Shown here one piece after another: positions 1-11,170 of a stretch of DNA of 64,000 nt (position 1 is the first letter of the stretch; every line of letters starts with the position of its first letter). This DNA comes from Akebia trifoliata (taxonomy: Eukaryota > Streptophyta > Magnoliopsida > Ranunculales > Lardizabalaceae): contig CM030706.1 in assembly GCA_017979445.1 (NCBI GenBank), forward strand, positions 21,407,884 to 21,471,883, read 5' to 3'. The notes under the pieces are model-generated. The model was not told the origin of the DNA, did no database searches, and was given only the letters and a program-made list of their open reading frames with translations. Made by a program: the position numbers and the translations under genes.

Positions 1-372
1 AATTCCATTTTGAATGTGCAACACAACTTTATAGAAAAACATAAGAACTCTCTGTCCCTCTTTAGTTCTAACATATTATTTTCAGTTTGTGTTTTAAGAG
101 GGCATTGTGCATAAGAAAACCTATGTGAAAAATTATCTTCCTAATTTAATGCAAACTTTAAGATAATAACAATTTAATTTGGGCAAATAGAGGGCTTTAT
201 TGTAACTCGAAGGCAAATTCATCAGAAACCCATAACAATGAAATTTTTTCAAGCAAATAGGGTGGATGTGTATTGTCTATGAAAAAACATGGCAATCTAT
301 GTGCCTAAGAGCAATTCACAAATTACATTTCTTCTTTCTAATTTTCCTCTTTTTTATCCCATTTATATCAAC
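1..372. other. AT-rich DNA, no feature recognised
   Basis: I see no gene, repeat structure or transposon end here. The first codons of the open frame beginning at 289 lie in this DNA, but that frame runs into the SINE next door and is not a credible gene. Confidence 0.5.
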
Positions 373-386
373 AAAAGGTCCAATAA

Positions 387-610
387 AGTGTTGGGCGTAG
401 TGGCCATGACTTCCCTCCAAAAAAGGAGAGGTCAGGTCTTGAGCTCAAGTCCCCTTGTTGGCCACCCACTGGAATTTATCTACCTGGTATGTCTGGTTTG
501 TGGATTGCATGTATTTGGGGGATTTGGGACAGATATGGTGCTCCAAGAGGCTAATTGGCTTGCCCTTGCTAGTCGGGCTTATGGTTTGGAACCCCATCAT
601 AAAAAAATAA
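387..610 (+). mobile_element. tRNA-derived SINE with 14-bp target duplication
   Basis: A 224-bp unit is bounded on both sides by the same 14 bases, aaaaggtccaataa, at 373-386 and 611-624. Its 5' end looks like a tRNA-type RNA polymerase III promoter: an A-box-like GGGCGTAGTGGCC near 392 and a B-box-like GAGCTCAAGTCC about 50 bases later. The 3' end is A-rich. Long target duplications, a tRNA-like head and an A-rich tail are the hallmarks of SINEs mobilised by LINE machinery. It has no coding capacity; the open frame through it (289-624) is incidental. The exact duplication suggests a fairly recent insertion. Which SINE family it belongs to cannot be settled by eye; the head resembles the Au-like type. 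Confidence 0.8.
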
Positions 611-624
611 AAAAGGTCCAATAA

Positions 625-1214
625 GCAAAAACAAATAATAATAATAAAAAAAGTCGGTTGATATTTCAAGGTAGTTAAGAGCTAAATCTGATCAAATCCT
701 ATGCATACGCATCAATATCATCAAATCTCCCCCTGGTTGTCTGAGTTCGCTAGCAACCATGTAACAAAGTCAAAAGAAATATGCATTTCACAAGAACAAT
801 CATTCCTTAATTAATTAGTTATTTAAACAATTTAGTATTTTTTTTTTTTTTTTTTGGATTGGTTATTTATACAATTTAGTTCTTGAAAATGAAAAATTCA
901 AACCCATAGGTGAAAGCTTTCTCTTCAGAATTTCAACCCAACTTGAATCTACCTTTTGGACTTAAAACCATCTTTATGTTTTGCCTGAACTCAAAGATCA
1001 TATCACCTTTACAAGTACTCTCAAGCTAACCATGTGACACTCTCTTAAGCATGCTCAAAGAGAACCAAGTGTCAGTTGGGTCGGGTGCAAAGCCTTAAAT
1101 GCCCAACATGAAACAGGCTGGAAAATTAATTATTTGCAAAGCTCAGTTACTTATTTGCAGACACCATCAGCATTTCCCTGTGGATTCAATTGGACAGCAA
1201 CTAACAAAGCCTAA
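625..1214. other. AT-rich spacer with a poly-T run
   Basis: No gene or element end is recognised. A run of 18 T lies at 838-855; it could be the tail of a retroposed sequence on the minus strand, but no partner boundary is visible. Confidence 0.4.
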
Positions 1215-1223
1215 TTTGATAAA

Positions 1224-1393
1224 GATCGTGTTGGAGTAACATTGAAATGTACATCGATTCCGACATTCTGATGTGGTGGTGGTGCACACATAACCATAGA
1301 TATATGAGTGAAAAGCATCTATGGTTATGTGTGCACCACCGCATCAGAATGTATAATTGAAGTGTACATTTTAATGTTACTTTAGCACTATCC
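1224..1393. mobile_element. Hairpin MITE, Mutator-type, 9-bp TSD
   Basis: The 170-bp unit is almost entirely an inverted repeat: the left arm up to about 1303 pairs with the right arm from about 1318, leaving a loop of some 15 bases. The innermost arm, around GCACACATAACCATAGAT, pairs perfectly with ATCTATGGTTATGTGTGC. The flanks are identical 9-bp copies of tttgataaa (1215-1223 and 1394-1402). A 9-bp target duplication with long terminal inverted repeats is typical of Mutator-like MITEs. There is no coding capacity. A transcript through it would fold into a long near-perfect stem, so it could feed small-RNA pathways; that is inference only. Confidence 0.8.
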
Positions 1394-1402
1394 TTTGATA
1401 AA

Positions 1403-2535
1403 CTCAATAAATTATTGAGAGATTTACATTTACCAACTCATGGGGAAGAGATCTCAAAATTACATACAAGTTCAAAATAATTACCAAATCATGATTCTTC
1501 CAAATATTTAATTTTTAATTGTATTTGTAGTTCCCCACGTTTTCGTGAATATTTGGGATTCGTCCATGTGTTTTCAAAATAATGACATGCATCCCTTGAC
1601 CTTTGTTCTTTTATTGACTACTAAAAATTTGATAAAAAGCATCATATCTTCAACCTACACCGAAAAACCCTTGTTTTTTCTTTCACAAAACCAGTCCTTC
1701 TCAACCACTTGGGTAAAGTTTTTTACCCATGCCTTCGACCATAAGATTTTATCTACTTAAACCATCAAACCTCAAGAATGAGTAGGATTTTTTTTTTGAG
1801 AAGTAGTGAGGTTGAAAAGTATAGTACAGATTTTGAAGATGAGGTTTAATAACTAAAAAATTATTCACAATGGAGGTTGAAGAGCTTGAATATGGCTGAC
1901 TGATTATAGAAAGAGAAATCAAGGGTTTTTGGTTACATGTTGAAAATGAGGGTATTTAGGTCATTTTTCATTAGTAAATAAGAAAAGATCAGAGGTCAAG
2001 GGATTCATGCTTTGAGTTTGAAAACATAAGGGTGGAATTCATATATTCACCAAAATGTGGGGTCTATAACTAAATCACCCATCCTTTTGCACTAAAATAT
2101 CTTAAATGCAACTTCCCCGTTGTACTTACATAAGGGGGAAAAATCAACATTTTTGACCCTACGGTCTTTTGACCGATTGAGAAGATAACAATTTTACCAA
2201 AACCACTTTTCTACCGATTTTGTAGATAGCTTGGTGTGTGTGCTCCACTAGTAAACAAGATGATTTCATCATATGGCATCATTTCGTAATTTTCCCATTA
2301 TTTTTTGTAACTAATAATTTGCAACATTTTAAACTTTGTTAATTGCATAAGAATATATTGATATCAAGATCGTAATTTTAAAACTCTTTTGAGTCCACTA
2401 AAAATTCGGGATAGTCAATTCAAGTTGACGGAATTTCAAGGTGACTTGACCCCAAAGTTGATGGAACCGACTTTTTGAGTTAGCTCAAACTTCCATCATG
2501 CCAAGATAGGAACTAGAACGACCGAGTTATTTGGT
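1403..2535. other. AT-rich spacer, no feature recognised
   Basis: Short open frames here (for example 1545-1760) have no recognisable domain and look like chance. I see no element boundaries. Confidence 0.4.
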
Positions 2536-2544
2536 TATTATATA

Positions 2545-2760
2545 GAGTCGTGATAATTTGATTACCCCACGTGGCACACTCAATCAACTCTCTTGACGTG
2601 ATAAATTCGGGAATTGTAGATTTGTACGTCTCGGGATACACATTTTTATAGAAAAGTACAATTTTTTATCCAGAGATGTATAGATTTACAATTCTTGAAC
2701 TTGTCACATCAAGAGAGTCAATTGAGTGTATCACGTGGGGTTGTTAGATTATCACGATTC
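2545..2760. mobile_element. MITE of a G-box-bearing family, copy 1
   Basis: The two ends are inverted copies: GAGTCGTGATAAT at the left and its complement ending at 2760. The arms extend inward for about 90 bases with mismatches and include the opposed blocks CCCCACGTGG and CCACGTGATA-like sequence. Each arm carries the palindromic G-box CACGTG (2568-2573 and 2732-2737). The flanking nonamers tattatata (2536-2544) and tattgtaaa (2761-2769) match at 7 of 9 bases, consistent with an aged Mutator-type 9-bp duplication. A second copy with the same ends and G-boxes lies at 56668-56864. Confidence 0.7.
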
Positions 2761-2769
2761 TATTGTAAA

Positions 2770-3959
2770 TAATATGACGGAGAATTAAAAACTTATTTTT
2801 TATTCTAAATATTAAAATTGTAATCAACATACATAAATTTAATATATATTTATTTATGACACTTTTGAGTATTTAGTTTCAAATAATTTACTGAACATAA
2901 ATATTGTATTGTACCACTAAATTAAACATAAATCAGAAGTAGGAGTGATGTATATACTTGCAGTAGTGGGAAACAACCCCACCATCTCTTTAGTCTGAGG
3001 AACTCGACCTAATAGTCCCTACCATATATATGATGGAAGGGGCGCCTTGTATGAGTTGGGATTGTTTCTTTGTTTCAGTTTTGTATATGATGTCTTTTCT
3101 TTAGGAAAATCTATTTAGTTGGAAGCTAGTTATTGTAGATATGAAAAGTTAACATAGCACGTGATATCTAAGGAAAAAAGATTGCAAGTGTGGGGTTTTT
3201 CAGATTCCTTAAAATTTTAAAGTGTAGGAGGGACAGTCCTTGCTCTTGTTCACGTGGAAATGTAGAAACAACTTCGACTGACACTAACAAGTGGAGATGT
3301 GAAACTCATGTGGTAGTCTCAATTACCACAAGTCTAGCAACTATGTGGCGTCTGCTTGAGCTGGATCAGGTCCCATGCAAGTCAAGTACATACTCTATTC
3401 TTTGTCATCTTTGTGGTTACACTTAGATTCGAAGTGACATCATGGCAGGGATGTGTAGCATCGCGCCTCGAAACCCAAGCTTACGGATATATATATAATA
3501 AAAAAAAAAGATGTTGGCATCACTAGAAAAAACATATATCAATCACGAAAAGATTTGTATCTTGGAGGTAGAATATCATTGTTCGAACATGTTAGCGTGC
3601 GTGGAAAAATCATTAATAAAGTAATTTTATCAGGAAAATGTGATTTGTAAGTGTATGATTGAGTATTTCGCACAAAACTATTCCTCAACCCAAAATCCCA
3701 AGATAACGATTTTCTCATCAAGGCCACAAAAAAAAAAGCCCTATAATGTTATACTCAAGAATATTTTATCAAGAAATCCATTTTATCTAGGAAATTTATC
3801 TTTCAAGAAAATGTTTTCTCTACATGTGATTATGCTCATCCTAAGATTGAATTCATTCAAGACCCAAAAATTAATTGAAGAGGATATTTTTTATCTGGTC
3901 ATGGTAATAGTTATGTGTGTGGGATAGAAGACATGGATATTGTGGAGGATATTTTTCAT
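2770..3959. other. AT-rich spacer, no feature recognised
   Basis: Several short open frames (3190-3426, 3640-3927) have no recognisable protein family. The left edge of the old LTR that follows may lie somewhere after about 3900, but I could not fix it. Confidence 0.4.
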
Positions 3960-4435
3960 ATGATTACAGATACTTACACGTGGCAACTATGAGACAGTTT
4001 AATTGAGCTCCCGTGTTTAAGCAGCAAAGATGTGCGACTGATCAGTAAAGATCGAAATAAAAGAGATCAAATTTTAGGGAAACAAATCTTAAACCAAGAT
4101 TTCGAGAGTGTAAATTGATCACGTTGTATCCTTGAGAATCAGGGATCTAACCATAATCATGAGGGTTAAGGGAAATCCTTAAAGATGTGGAATGATTTAA
4201 ACAGAAAGAACGTAAATCAAAGAGAAAATCAGGGAGGAAGCCCCTATAAATACATAGCCATATGAAAGTAAAAGGTATGCAATTTTCGCCCACAAAAATT
4301 ATACACTATTTTCTTGTATCAAGGTTTTGACTTGGACTTCGAAAAGGTGTTGTTGCAGGCACACCTAGAAGTACAAGAAGGGAAGAATCTGAACTCAGTA
4401 GGAATCTCGAAGTAGTGCAAGTTTTTGTATCTACA
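3960..4435 (+). mobile_element. Old gypsy LTR, right part (left edge not resolved)
   Basis: The stretch has LTR-like organisation. A TATA box is followed by a leader and then sequence resembling the U5 of plant gypsy LTRs (ACTTGGACTTCGAAAAGGTG, then a TTGCAGGCACACC-like block near 4353). It ends TCTACA at 4435, directly before a primer-binding-like sequence. This is probably the 5' LTR of the element whose gag lies at 15501-17065; the two were separated by later insertions. The start coordinate is approximate. Confidence 0.5.
4245..4252 (+). promoter_or_regulatory. TATA box of the old gypsy LTR
   Basis: TATAAATA is preceded by CCCC, in the usual position about 190 bases before the LTR end. 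It is the likely former RNA polymerase II start region of the old element. Confidence 0.5.
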
Positions 4436-4436
4436 A

Positions 4437-4455
4437 TTTGACGTCGTCCATGGGA
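4437..4455 (+). promoter_or_regulatory. Degenerate primer-binding region of the old gypsy element
   Basis: The sequence just after the LTR end reads TTTGACGTCGTCCATGGGA. It resembles the TTGGCGCCGTCTGTGGGA-type block that follows the 5' LTR in many plant gypsy elements, with several substitutions. Confidence 0.4.
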
Positions 4456-4532
4456 ATTGTTATAAGGAAAAACAACCAATATGGGTGAGAATAAGATGTG
4501 AAAAACCTGAAGAACCATTGAATCCACTATTG

Positions 4533-6168
4533 TGAAAGCGCCCTCGATCCGCGGGGTGTGCGGATCCGCTTTTGACCCTTGAGGTTTGGGAGTCGCCACC
4601 TAGTTATTATGGTCTAGGAACCAAACTGACTCTAAAACGGATAATGAACTAATCTACTATAGAAAATCTGAATCCGGGGATCATGTTACGGGGTTGGAAG
4701 GTGTTAGGCACCAATCCCGCCCGGCCATTGCCGGTCTCTACTTATACCAAATAAATCTACATCACTAATGACAAACCTAGATTAAAAGATAATGAAAAAT
4801 CTTACCTTCGATCTGCAAAAGTGATATTCCCTCAGATCTGGTGAAAACGACTCCTTGTACCGTATTCCTCACTTAGTTCTATCTCTGGATCTGATTTCTG
4901 ATCTCTGAGGTAAGGTATCTCCTTCTTGGATCTGGGTGCTTCGAATTTGTTGTGGATTTTTGGGATATTTTTGAGAGATTTTTGGATGTTTTTTAGGCTA
5001 AAATCAGAGTAGGGGTGTTAGGGAAGGAGTTGGGGCTCCAAAATTAGGGTTTTTTGGAGGTTGTGGAGGCTTCTTCACCTATTTTTTCTAAGGTTTTTTC
5101 TTTGATACGAAAATAAAGTGTGGAGGCTCCTATTTATAAAGTTTTTATAAGCATTAGGGTTTGATTAGGGTTTCTTTTTAGGGTTTCAATTAGGGTTTAG
5201 ACTTTGGTCTCATGAGATGGACTTAGTTTTTAAGGTTTTGACTTTAGTCTTAGGAGATTGACTTGATTAGTTTAGATTAGGGTTTTGATTTAGGGTTTTG
5301 ACTTTAGTCTTATGAGATTGACTTGATTAGTTTAGATTAGGGTTTTGATTTAAGATTTTGACTTTAGTCTTATGAGATTGACTTCAATACTTGACTTTAG
5401 TCTTACTTAATTGACTTTAATTTTGACTTTAGTTTTATTTGATTGACTTTAATATCTTGACTTTAGTCTTGCTTGATTGACTTTAAATTTTTGGAGAACC
5501 CCTCTCTATTATATCTTTAATTCTTTGGACCCCCAAATGGAGGGGTCCTTAAAGAAATATCTTGCGAACCCTCAACAATTTTGCCTGAAGTCTGATTGAT
5601 CGATTTTTTTGTTCACATTTTAAAATTAATTTTATTAATGTTTCAATTTACATTATTTAATGATTTATTTATTAATTTTGAAATCTTTAATTTTTAAAAT
5701 TGTGAAATTACCATTTTGTCCTCGGAGAGGATTTTTTACGTTTTAAGTCGTTTTTCCATGTTCCAAGATGTTTTGGAATCAGTTTTTCGTAAGGAATTCA
5801 ATGGGAATGTTGGTTTTTGTCATTTATGAAGTTTTTTTTGTATGAAATGGTCGTAAACTTTATGAGGGGTATTTTTGTAATTTTGTCGAATTCTGTTAAA
5901 ATTGGTGAAATGATTTATTTGGTTTCGATTTGTTGTTTTATGTGTTTGAATGGGTTTTCCTAAGCGTAATGTAGGCTCTAGGGTTGTTTTGATGTTAGGG
6001 GTATTTTGGTAATTTGGTCAATTTTTAGTGATTTTTATCGTGAAGCTTCTTTTTGATTTGTAAGATGATGATTTCTATGTTTCTAGAGTCGTATTTTCCT
6101 AGCGTAGCGTGATTTCTAAGATTTTGTCAGTTCGAGATACCTCATCCGGATTTCTGAAACACATCTAG
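4533..6168 (-). mobile_element. Solo LTR, family B, left segment
   Basis: This is the larger part of a family-B LTR in reverse orientation. It is homologous along its length to the plus-strand copies at 17066-18605 and 19266-20820 and contains the same AAAGTCAATCAAG-type tandem repeats (about 5200-5490). The LTR end (TGAAAGCGCCC on the plus strand) begins at 4533. The host duplication TATTG lies at 4528-4532 and again at 15496-15500, just outside the LTR's other edge, so this is a solo LTR. It was later split at 6168/15395 by the large-LTR element. Confidence 0.85.
6164..6168. repeat. Left TSD (TCTAG) of the large-LTR element
   Basis: TCTAG lies directly before the first base of the element at 6169 and is repeated at 15390-15394 directly after its last base. 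The pair proves a single insertion event and fixes both borders. Confidence 0.9.
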
Positions 6169-9100
6169 TGTGGTGCCCCGCCGAACGCTAACACAAATCC
6201 CCATGTCAGATTTCGAGGTACGAGGTGGCACCTCGAAATTTCGGCATGGTCTCCTCTGTTTATGTTAGCATTCCAAGACGATTCAACCTGCACCTGATAA
6301 ACGACATACAATCCTGCATATAACAAACAAAATATAATACTAGCGGAAGCCTATATACGTCTAATAATGTCCGATTGATCAGAGTGCGGAAGAAGAAAAA
6401 TTATATACAGGATTATACAAAATTCCTCACTCTAACATAATTCCTAACACTCAAGACAGAATCCATAAGACTACCTGGAGAAACTGACACCACTAGGGGG
6501 TATAGCCCTAATACTTACCAGGTGACGGACTCTGGTTGTCTATCTGACCAACCAGATGATCCTCGCTCTTGTTCTACACTTGTTTCGCCAAACTTCAGAT
6601 CTGAAACTAAAAAAATGGAGAAGGAAAGGGTGAGTAACAATGGTTACCCAGTAAGGAAGCAACAATTTCTGCCAATAACCTCTCCTAACATGAACGAATA
6701 AACATACTGAATCATTTTAAAATAAACAAAGTTTTACAGAAGAAACCTACGATTAACTGGTATATATAACCAGGGATGAGCAACTAAACATTTTAAAACT
6801 CACATTACATCGATCAGCAGTACTCACTATAACATTATCTTTTTATACAAATCTAATTGATCAAATGGAAATAATAAACATGCATTTCATTTTATATATC
6901 AAAATAAGCAACAGATACATAATACACAATGGTGGAGTATTGGAATTAGAGTGTTGGGATTCACGACTGGATCGCTCCCAGTCGGGACATGATGTTACAA
7001 TTTCTCTCTGGCTTTTAGTTCCTGATTTTGTGGCCGGTCGCTGCACTTACCACGTTTGGTTGACCATTTATCAGGCTCAGGCTGGCCGTTTGACGTGACC
7101 GTAAGCAATGGGTCTCTTTTCGATGTGTCAGAACGTTCGACTACTATAGATTGTTAGTGATCACTGACTAATCATCTTCGTCTATGCCTATCAGGCGTAC
7201 ATGTGATTCCCAAAGATACAAACCATTCGTATACAACCACCTTTACATTACAAGTTCACTGGTAAAGATAGAGAGGAATAAACCCGGATTCCAGTTGTGA
7301 CTCCACTCTCATACGCGTCCCATACCACGTATGAGTTTGGTGGTCCCTACCGTACATCCCAGGATAGTACACCACTCCGGATGATATGATGCACTATCCC
7401 TTCAGGCATTCACAAACTCTTTAACAGCTCACAAAATAGCTACTTATATATATTATTTTCATTTGAAAACAAAAGAGAAATTAACAATACAAGGTTAGAA
7501 TAGATATCCAGTTTCCTACCATGCAAGTGTGGCCACCCGGCCTAAAATAAATAGCATAACAGAGCGCCTCGCGCTAACAGAAAGTAAATAAACATGCAAC
7601 CAGTAATATTATCCCTGGATATCCGTTCACCAATCTGCATACAGCACAACAACGTAAAATGCAGACATCACCCCTCGGGTGTGACTCTGACATTTTACCG
7701 TTTCATACCCTTTTTCCCTTTCTTCGACTTTTACAGTTTTCAATCTCTTCATAAAATATCCATTTTCTGATATTCATCAACTCAATATGAGTTCATTGAA
7801 TATTAAATCACATTTTTCAACTATACAATTTATTTCTATCAATAATATTGAAAAAAATACAAATTTCATATCAAAACGGGGTCCGAGCAGTGCACAAGAC
7901 CCAATTTATGGCAATAACCCGTTAAAATACCCTACCTACGTATAATTTATTAAAAATACAATTAAACATATCAAACATGCAATTTCTGGCGTGAATTTTT
8001 GAAATAACAAAATAATTCTATATTTTAAAAATACATCCAAATTTTTCGATAAAATCCAAAATGCAATTTTCACAATCTAGATTACTAATAAAAATTGAGA
8101 GTTCCTTACAATCACTAGGCGACGGAATTGAAGCACGTGCGCGGAAATCGAGGCGAACGATGCGGAAATCGAGACAGACCGAACTTTGAAGCGGCTGATT
8201 TTCGAAACCGGCCCGGTGGTTTTGAAGATCTCGATGTGCTCGTCTCTTCTCCCTTCTACGGCGAAAGACGGTTTGACTCCGAAATCGATGAAAACTGAGG
8301 TCGAAGTTACGAAAATCTCCGTATAAAAATACGGCTGATTTTTGACTATACGGGGTGAAAAAGACGAGAAAACGAAAGGAACTTGGTTGGGTTATGTAGA
8401 GAATGAGGCTGCGGACGTTTCTCCCTTCTGCGTCGGAAAGCGATTTGACCCCGAAACGGACGAAATCCGAGGTCAAAGTTTCGAAATTTCCGTATCCAAA
8501 TACGGCTGATTTTTGACGATATCGGGTGAAATAGAAAGTGAAACGAAGAAAGGTTGGGTGGGTTTTGTAGATAACGTAGCTGCGGACATTTCTCCCTTCT
8601 GCGTCGATCGTCGACGGCGAGCCGTTTGTGAGAGATCTGAGGTGGAAGAATCGGAGGAAAAACAAAAATTTATTTTTTTTTTCGTTTATTATGCTGTAAG
8701 GACGAGTTGGGGAAGATGAGTTATATAAAAAAATTAAATTTTTTTTTTTTTTTATAAAAGTTAGGACGAAATCGGTATTTCGCCTATTGTTTTGATCGAT
8801 GATAACTTGATCATCCGGACTCCAAAACTGACAAATGAATATTCTATTTCGTCTAATTTTTCGTTCTGAATCTAATGGTACAGTCAATTTCTACAAATCT
8901 TGACTCTAACAGAAATTTACATTTTTAGCCTGACATGACCCCTAAACTTGATGTCGTTTTCATTTTTTGGCAATAATTCGACTTCCTGATCTCAAAAAAT
9001 GATAAATAAATAGTCCATATTGAATAATTTTTCGTTATGAACCCAATGGTATGATCGAATTTTAAAAATTATTGCTCTAACAAAAAGTCACTGTTTTAGC

Positions 9101-9337
9101 CTGGTCCGACCCGGTAATCGGGGATTTTGCAACTTTTATATTCGGACTCGCATTTGAGCGTGCTTACAGGCTAAATTATGTTTTTCGATCATTTTGAATC
9201 TAATGGTGAGGTCAGATTCTATTAAAAATGATCAAAACAAGGTCCCACAGTTTTACCCTAAGTCCCACTTTCAAGATTTTCTAAAATTCCACTATTTATT
9301 TTCCTCGAGATACGAATCAGAAAGTCGGGATTTTACA
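6169..9337 (-). mobile_element. 3' LTR of a non-autonomous Tekay-like element
   Basis: This 3169-bp LTR is almost identical to 12219-15389. By eye I count roughly 40 to 50 differences, including indels. In element orientation it begins TGTAAAATCCC and ends GGCACCACA. An LTR of this length is large for gypsy elements. It contains a unit of about 165 bp repeated about three times (8230-8660) and long T/A runs at 8670-8760. A TATATAA motif on the minus strand near 8720 may be the promoter. The 289-codon open frame at 8018-8887 runs through the internal repeats and has no recognisable domain; I do not regard it as a gene. Confidence 0.9.
8230..8660 (-). repeat. Tandem repeat of about 165 bp inside the LTR
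   Basis: Three successive units share the blocks TTCTCCCTTCT, a GACCCCGAAA-like stretch and TACGGCTGATTTTTGAC. The third unit is partial. The same array occurs at 14280-14710 in the sister LTR and, in the opposite orientation, at 61520-63190. Confidence 0.7.
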
Positions 9338-9352
9338 TTCTCCCCCCCTTAA
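9338..9352 (-). promoter_or_regulatory. Polypurine tract of the large-LTR element
   Basis: On the minus strand the bases directly before the 3' LTR read AAGGGGGGAGAA, a typical gypsy plus-strand primer. This sets the element's orientation as minus. Confidence 0.85.
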
Positions 9353-10335
9353 TAAAAATTTCGTCCTCGAAATTAAAATCATACCTTATCGAGCTATGTC
9401 GCGATTCCACTAACATGACATGTATTATAAACAACACCTATTTTCGATTACCATCTATTCTTAGTCCCAAATCAATCTCATTTATACTCATAGACTTATG
9501 TCTCCCATATTCCGTCAACCTAACAAATTCATTAATTAATCACTCTATTTCAAACTCATACTCCAAGTAATCCATTATTTGTATAACCTTAAGATAACAA
9601 TCAATTCACCTTGTATTACTTCCCCACCAATGTCTATCAACAACAATCTTTTCACATCTTCTCTATTCTTTATCTTTACTTCTCTCATCAATTACATCGT
9701 CTATTATGTTTTACTCATAATTATCATGTATATTACTCCCAAAAGCATAGTCTTACCGCAATACACCACTATCCTTATATTCGATTCAATATTACATTTT
9801 TACTTATTGCGATATTTCCTCAAAACCTCTTAAACCTTATAACCTATAATTTAAAATCTTACTCAAGGGGATAAATCCTACATTTATTTTCTCACAATTC
9901 CATTAAGTCACCATTAATGCAACATTGTCACAAGATTATTCTTTCTCACATTTTACATCGACCCACCTCTTAACTTATACTCTACTAAATCTCTTTAGGA
10001 TGGATGTGGGCATAGGTAGGTGGTAGCCGCTGCTTCTACGGAATCATAATCTTTACTTATAACGCTTTCGTTTCGAGGAGTGAAAATGAACCACGATCGA
10101 AGTCTTGAAGTGAGCGCTTGTCTGTAGAAAACATTGATCACGTAACGAGAACGATAATAATGAATTCCTCTAACAAGTGTGCAAACTCTTCACAGAATTA
10201 TATAATCTAGAGGAACCAATATTGAGTAAAACTCCACGTTCTAACATTATAGTTAGAAATTGTACCTTCCAAAACTTCGTTGGAGATAGGTACTTTCTCC
10301 TGAGTCACAATCCTTGCTCGCGACTGTGATAGAGG
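9353..10335. other. Post-gag internal region, no domain recognised
   Basis: About 1 kb lies between the dead gag and the polypurine tract. I find no protease, reverse transcriptase or integrase motif in any frame. The plus strand is rich in pyrimidines and produces chance open frames such as 9579-9874. The element appears to have lost its whole pol region. Confidence 0.5.
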
Positions 10336-11170
10336 ACATTCTTTCTTGATGTGTCCTACCTGATCACATGCGTAACAATGTCAACGATCTTGTCTTTGTA
10401 GATCTCTGTGGAGTAGGCAGTTGGTAGACTAGGGTCTATAGGCTCTGAACCTGTCTTGTTGATTCCTTTGGCCCTATTGGCATCATTGGAGCTTCAACTG
10501 CTCTCTAACTCAGTGATAGGAAACTCTACAACTCAGTAGTAGATGAGTTCTATATTCGGAGGAGATTGGCCTCGAATACATCGGTTTCTTGTCTGAATCT
10601 GATCTGGGAAGAAAAGAAATCTAAGGTCAACTCATTTGTCCCTTGGAGGTCTGAAACTCTATCTCCTCTCATTCTATCCTTTAAGCTCGATTTACCGTAT
10701 CTCTATAATTGGTAATCTCAATCATCAACCTCCTGGCCCTTAGGTAAGTTTATAGTCCTCTAAAGAATTTACGGGCCTTCTACAGATCTGTCAGGATAAG
10801 CTCGGGAGCATATCGTGACAACCTAATGTACATCATATCTTAGTCTCTGTAATTGATAGATTACCCTGCACTAATCTCAAAAACTCTTAGTATTTGATTT
10901 CTCGAGTAATCTCGGATATAAATCTATCGAGAAATATCCTCTCGAAGTTTACCCACTCAAACGATCCATCTCTTAATATATTCCTCTCAAACATTACTAA
11001 TGATTGGCATCCTCATCCGACTGGAATGTAATCACTGTCACCCACTGATCTCTTGGGTATTACATATTACTCAAAATCTCTCTAGTATTCAAAATCCACT
11101 CATTGACCTCAATCAAATCGGAAAAGTTCCCAAATCTCGATAAACGTAATCGTTGAAAATTCTACAACCA
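10336..11170 (-). pseudogene. Degenerate gypsy gag with an intact zinc knuckle
   Basis: Gag packages element RNA into virus-like particles. Reading the minus strand, frames broken by stops and shifts carry the order expected of a Ty3-gypsy gag. Near 10900-10990 is a segment like the capsid core (FLDRFISEITREIK, followed by EFLRLVQGN). Near 10750-10810 is LSRYAPELI followed by a KARKFFRGL-like motif. At 10336-10377 is an intact CCHC knuckle, CYACDQVGHIKKEC. The capsid part shows UAG codons within otherwise recognisable sequence. No pol follows, so the element depended on another element's proteins for transposition. The family call (Tekay/Del-like) rests on the LTR ends and gag motifs and is an inference. 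Confidence 0.75.

Noticed and set aside
387..460. Functional tRNA gene
   Set aside because: A- and B-box-like sequences are present but there is no foldable cloverleaf that I can draw, and the flanking 14-bp duplication marks a SINE.
8018..8887. 289-codon minus-strand open frame, the longest outside pol and the protease-region frames
   Set aside because: It lies wholly inside an LTR and runs through a tandem repeat, so its length reflects repeated codons. The other LTR copy breaks the same frame.
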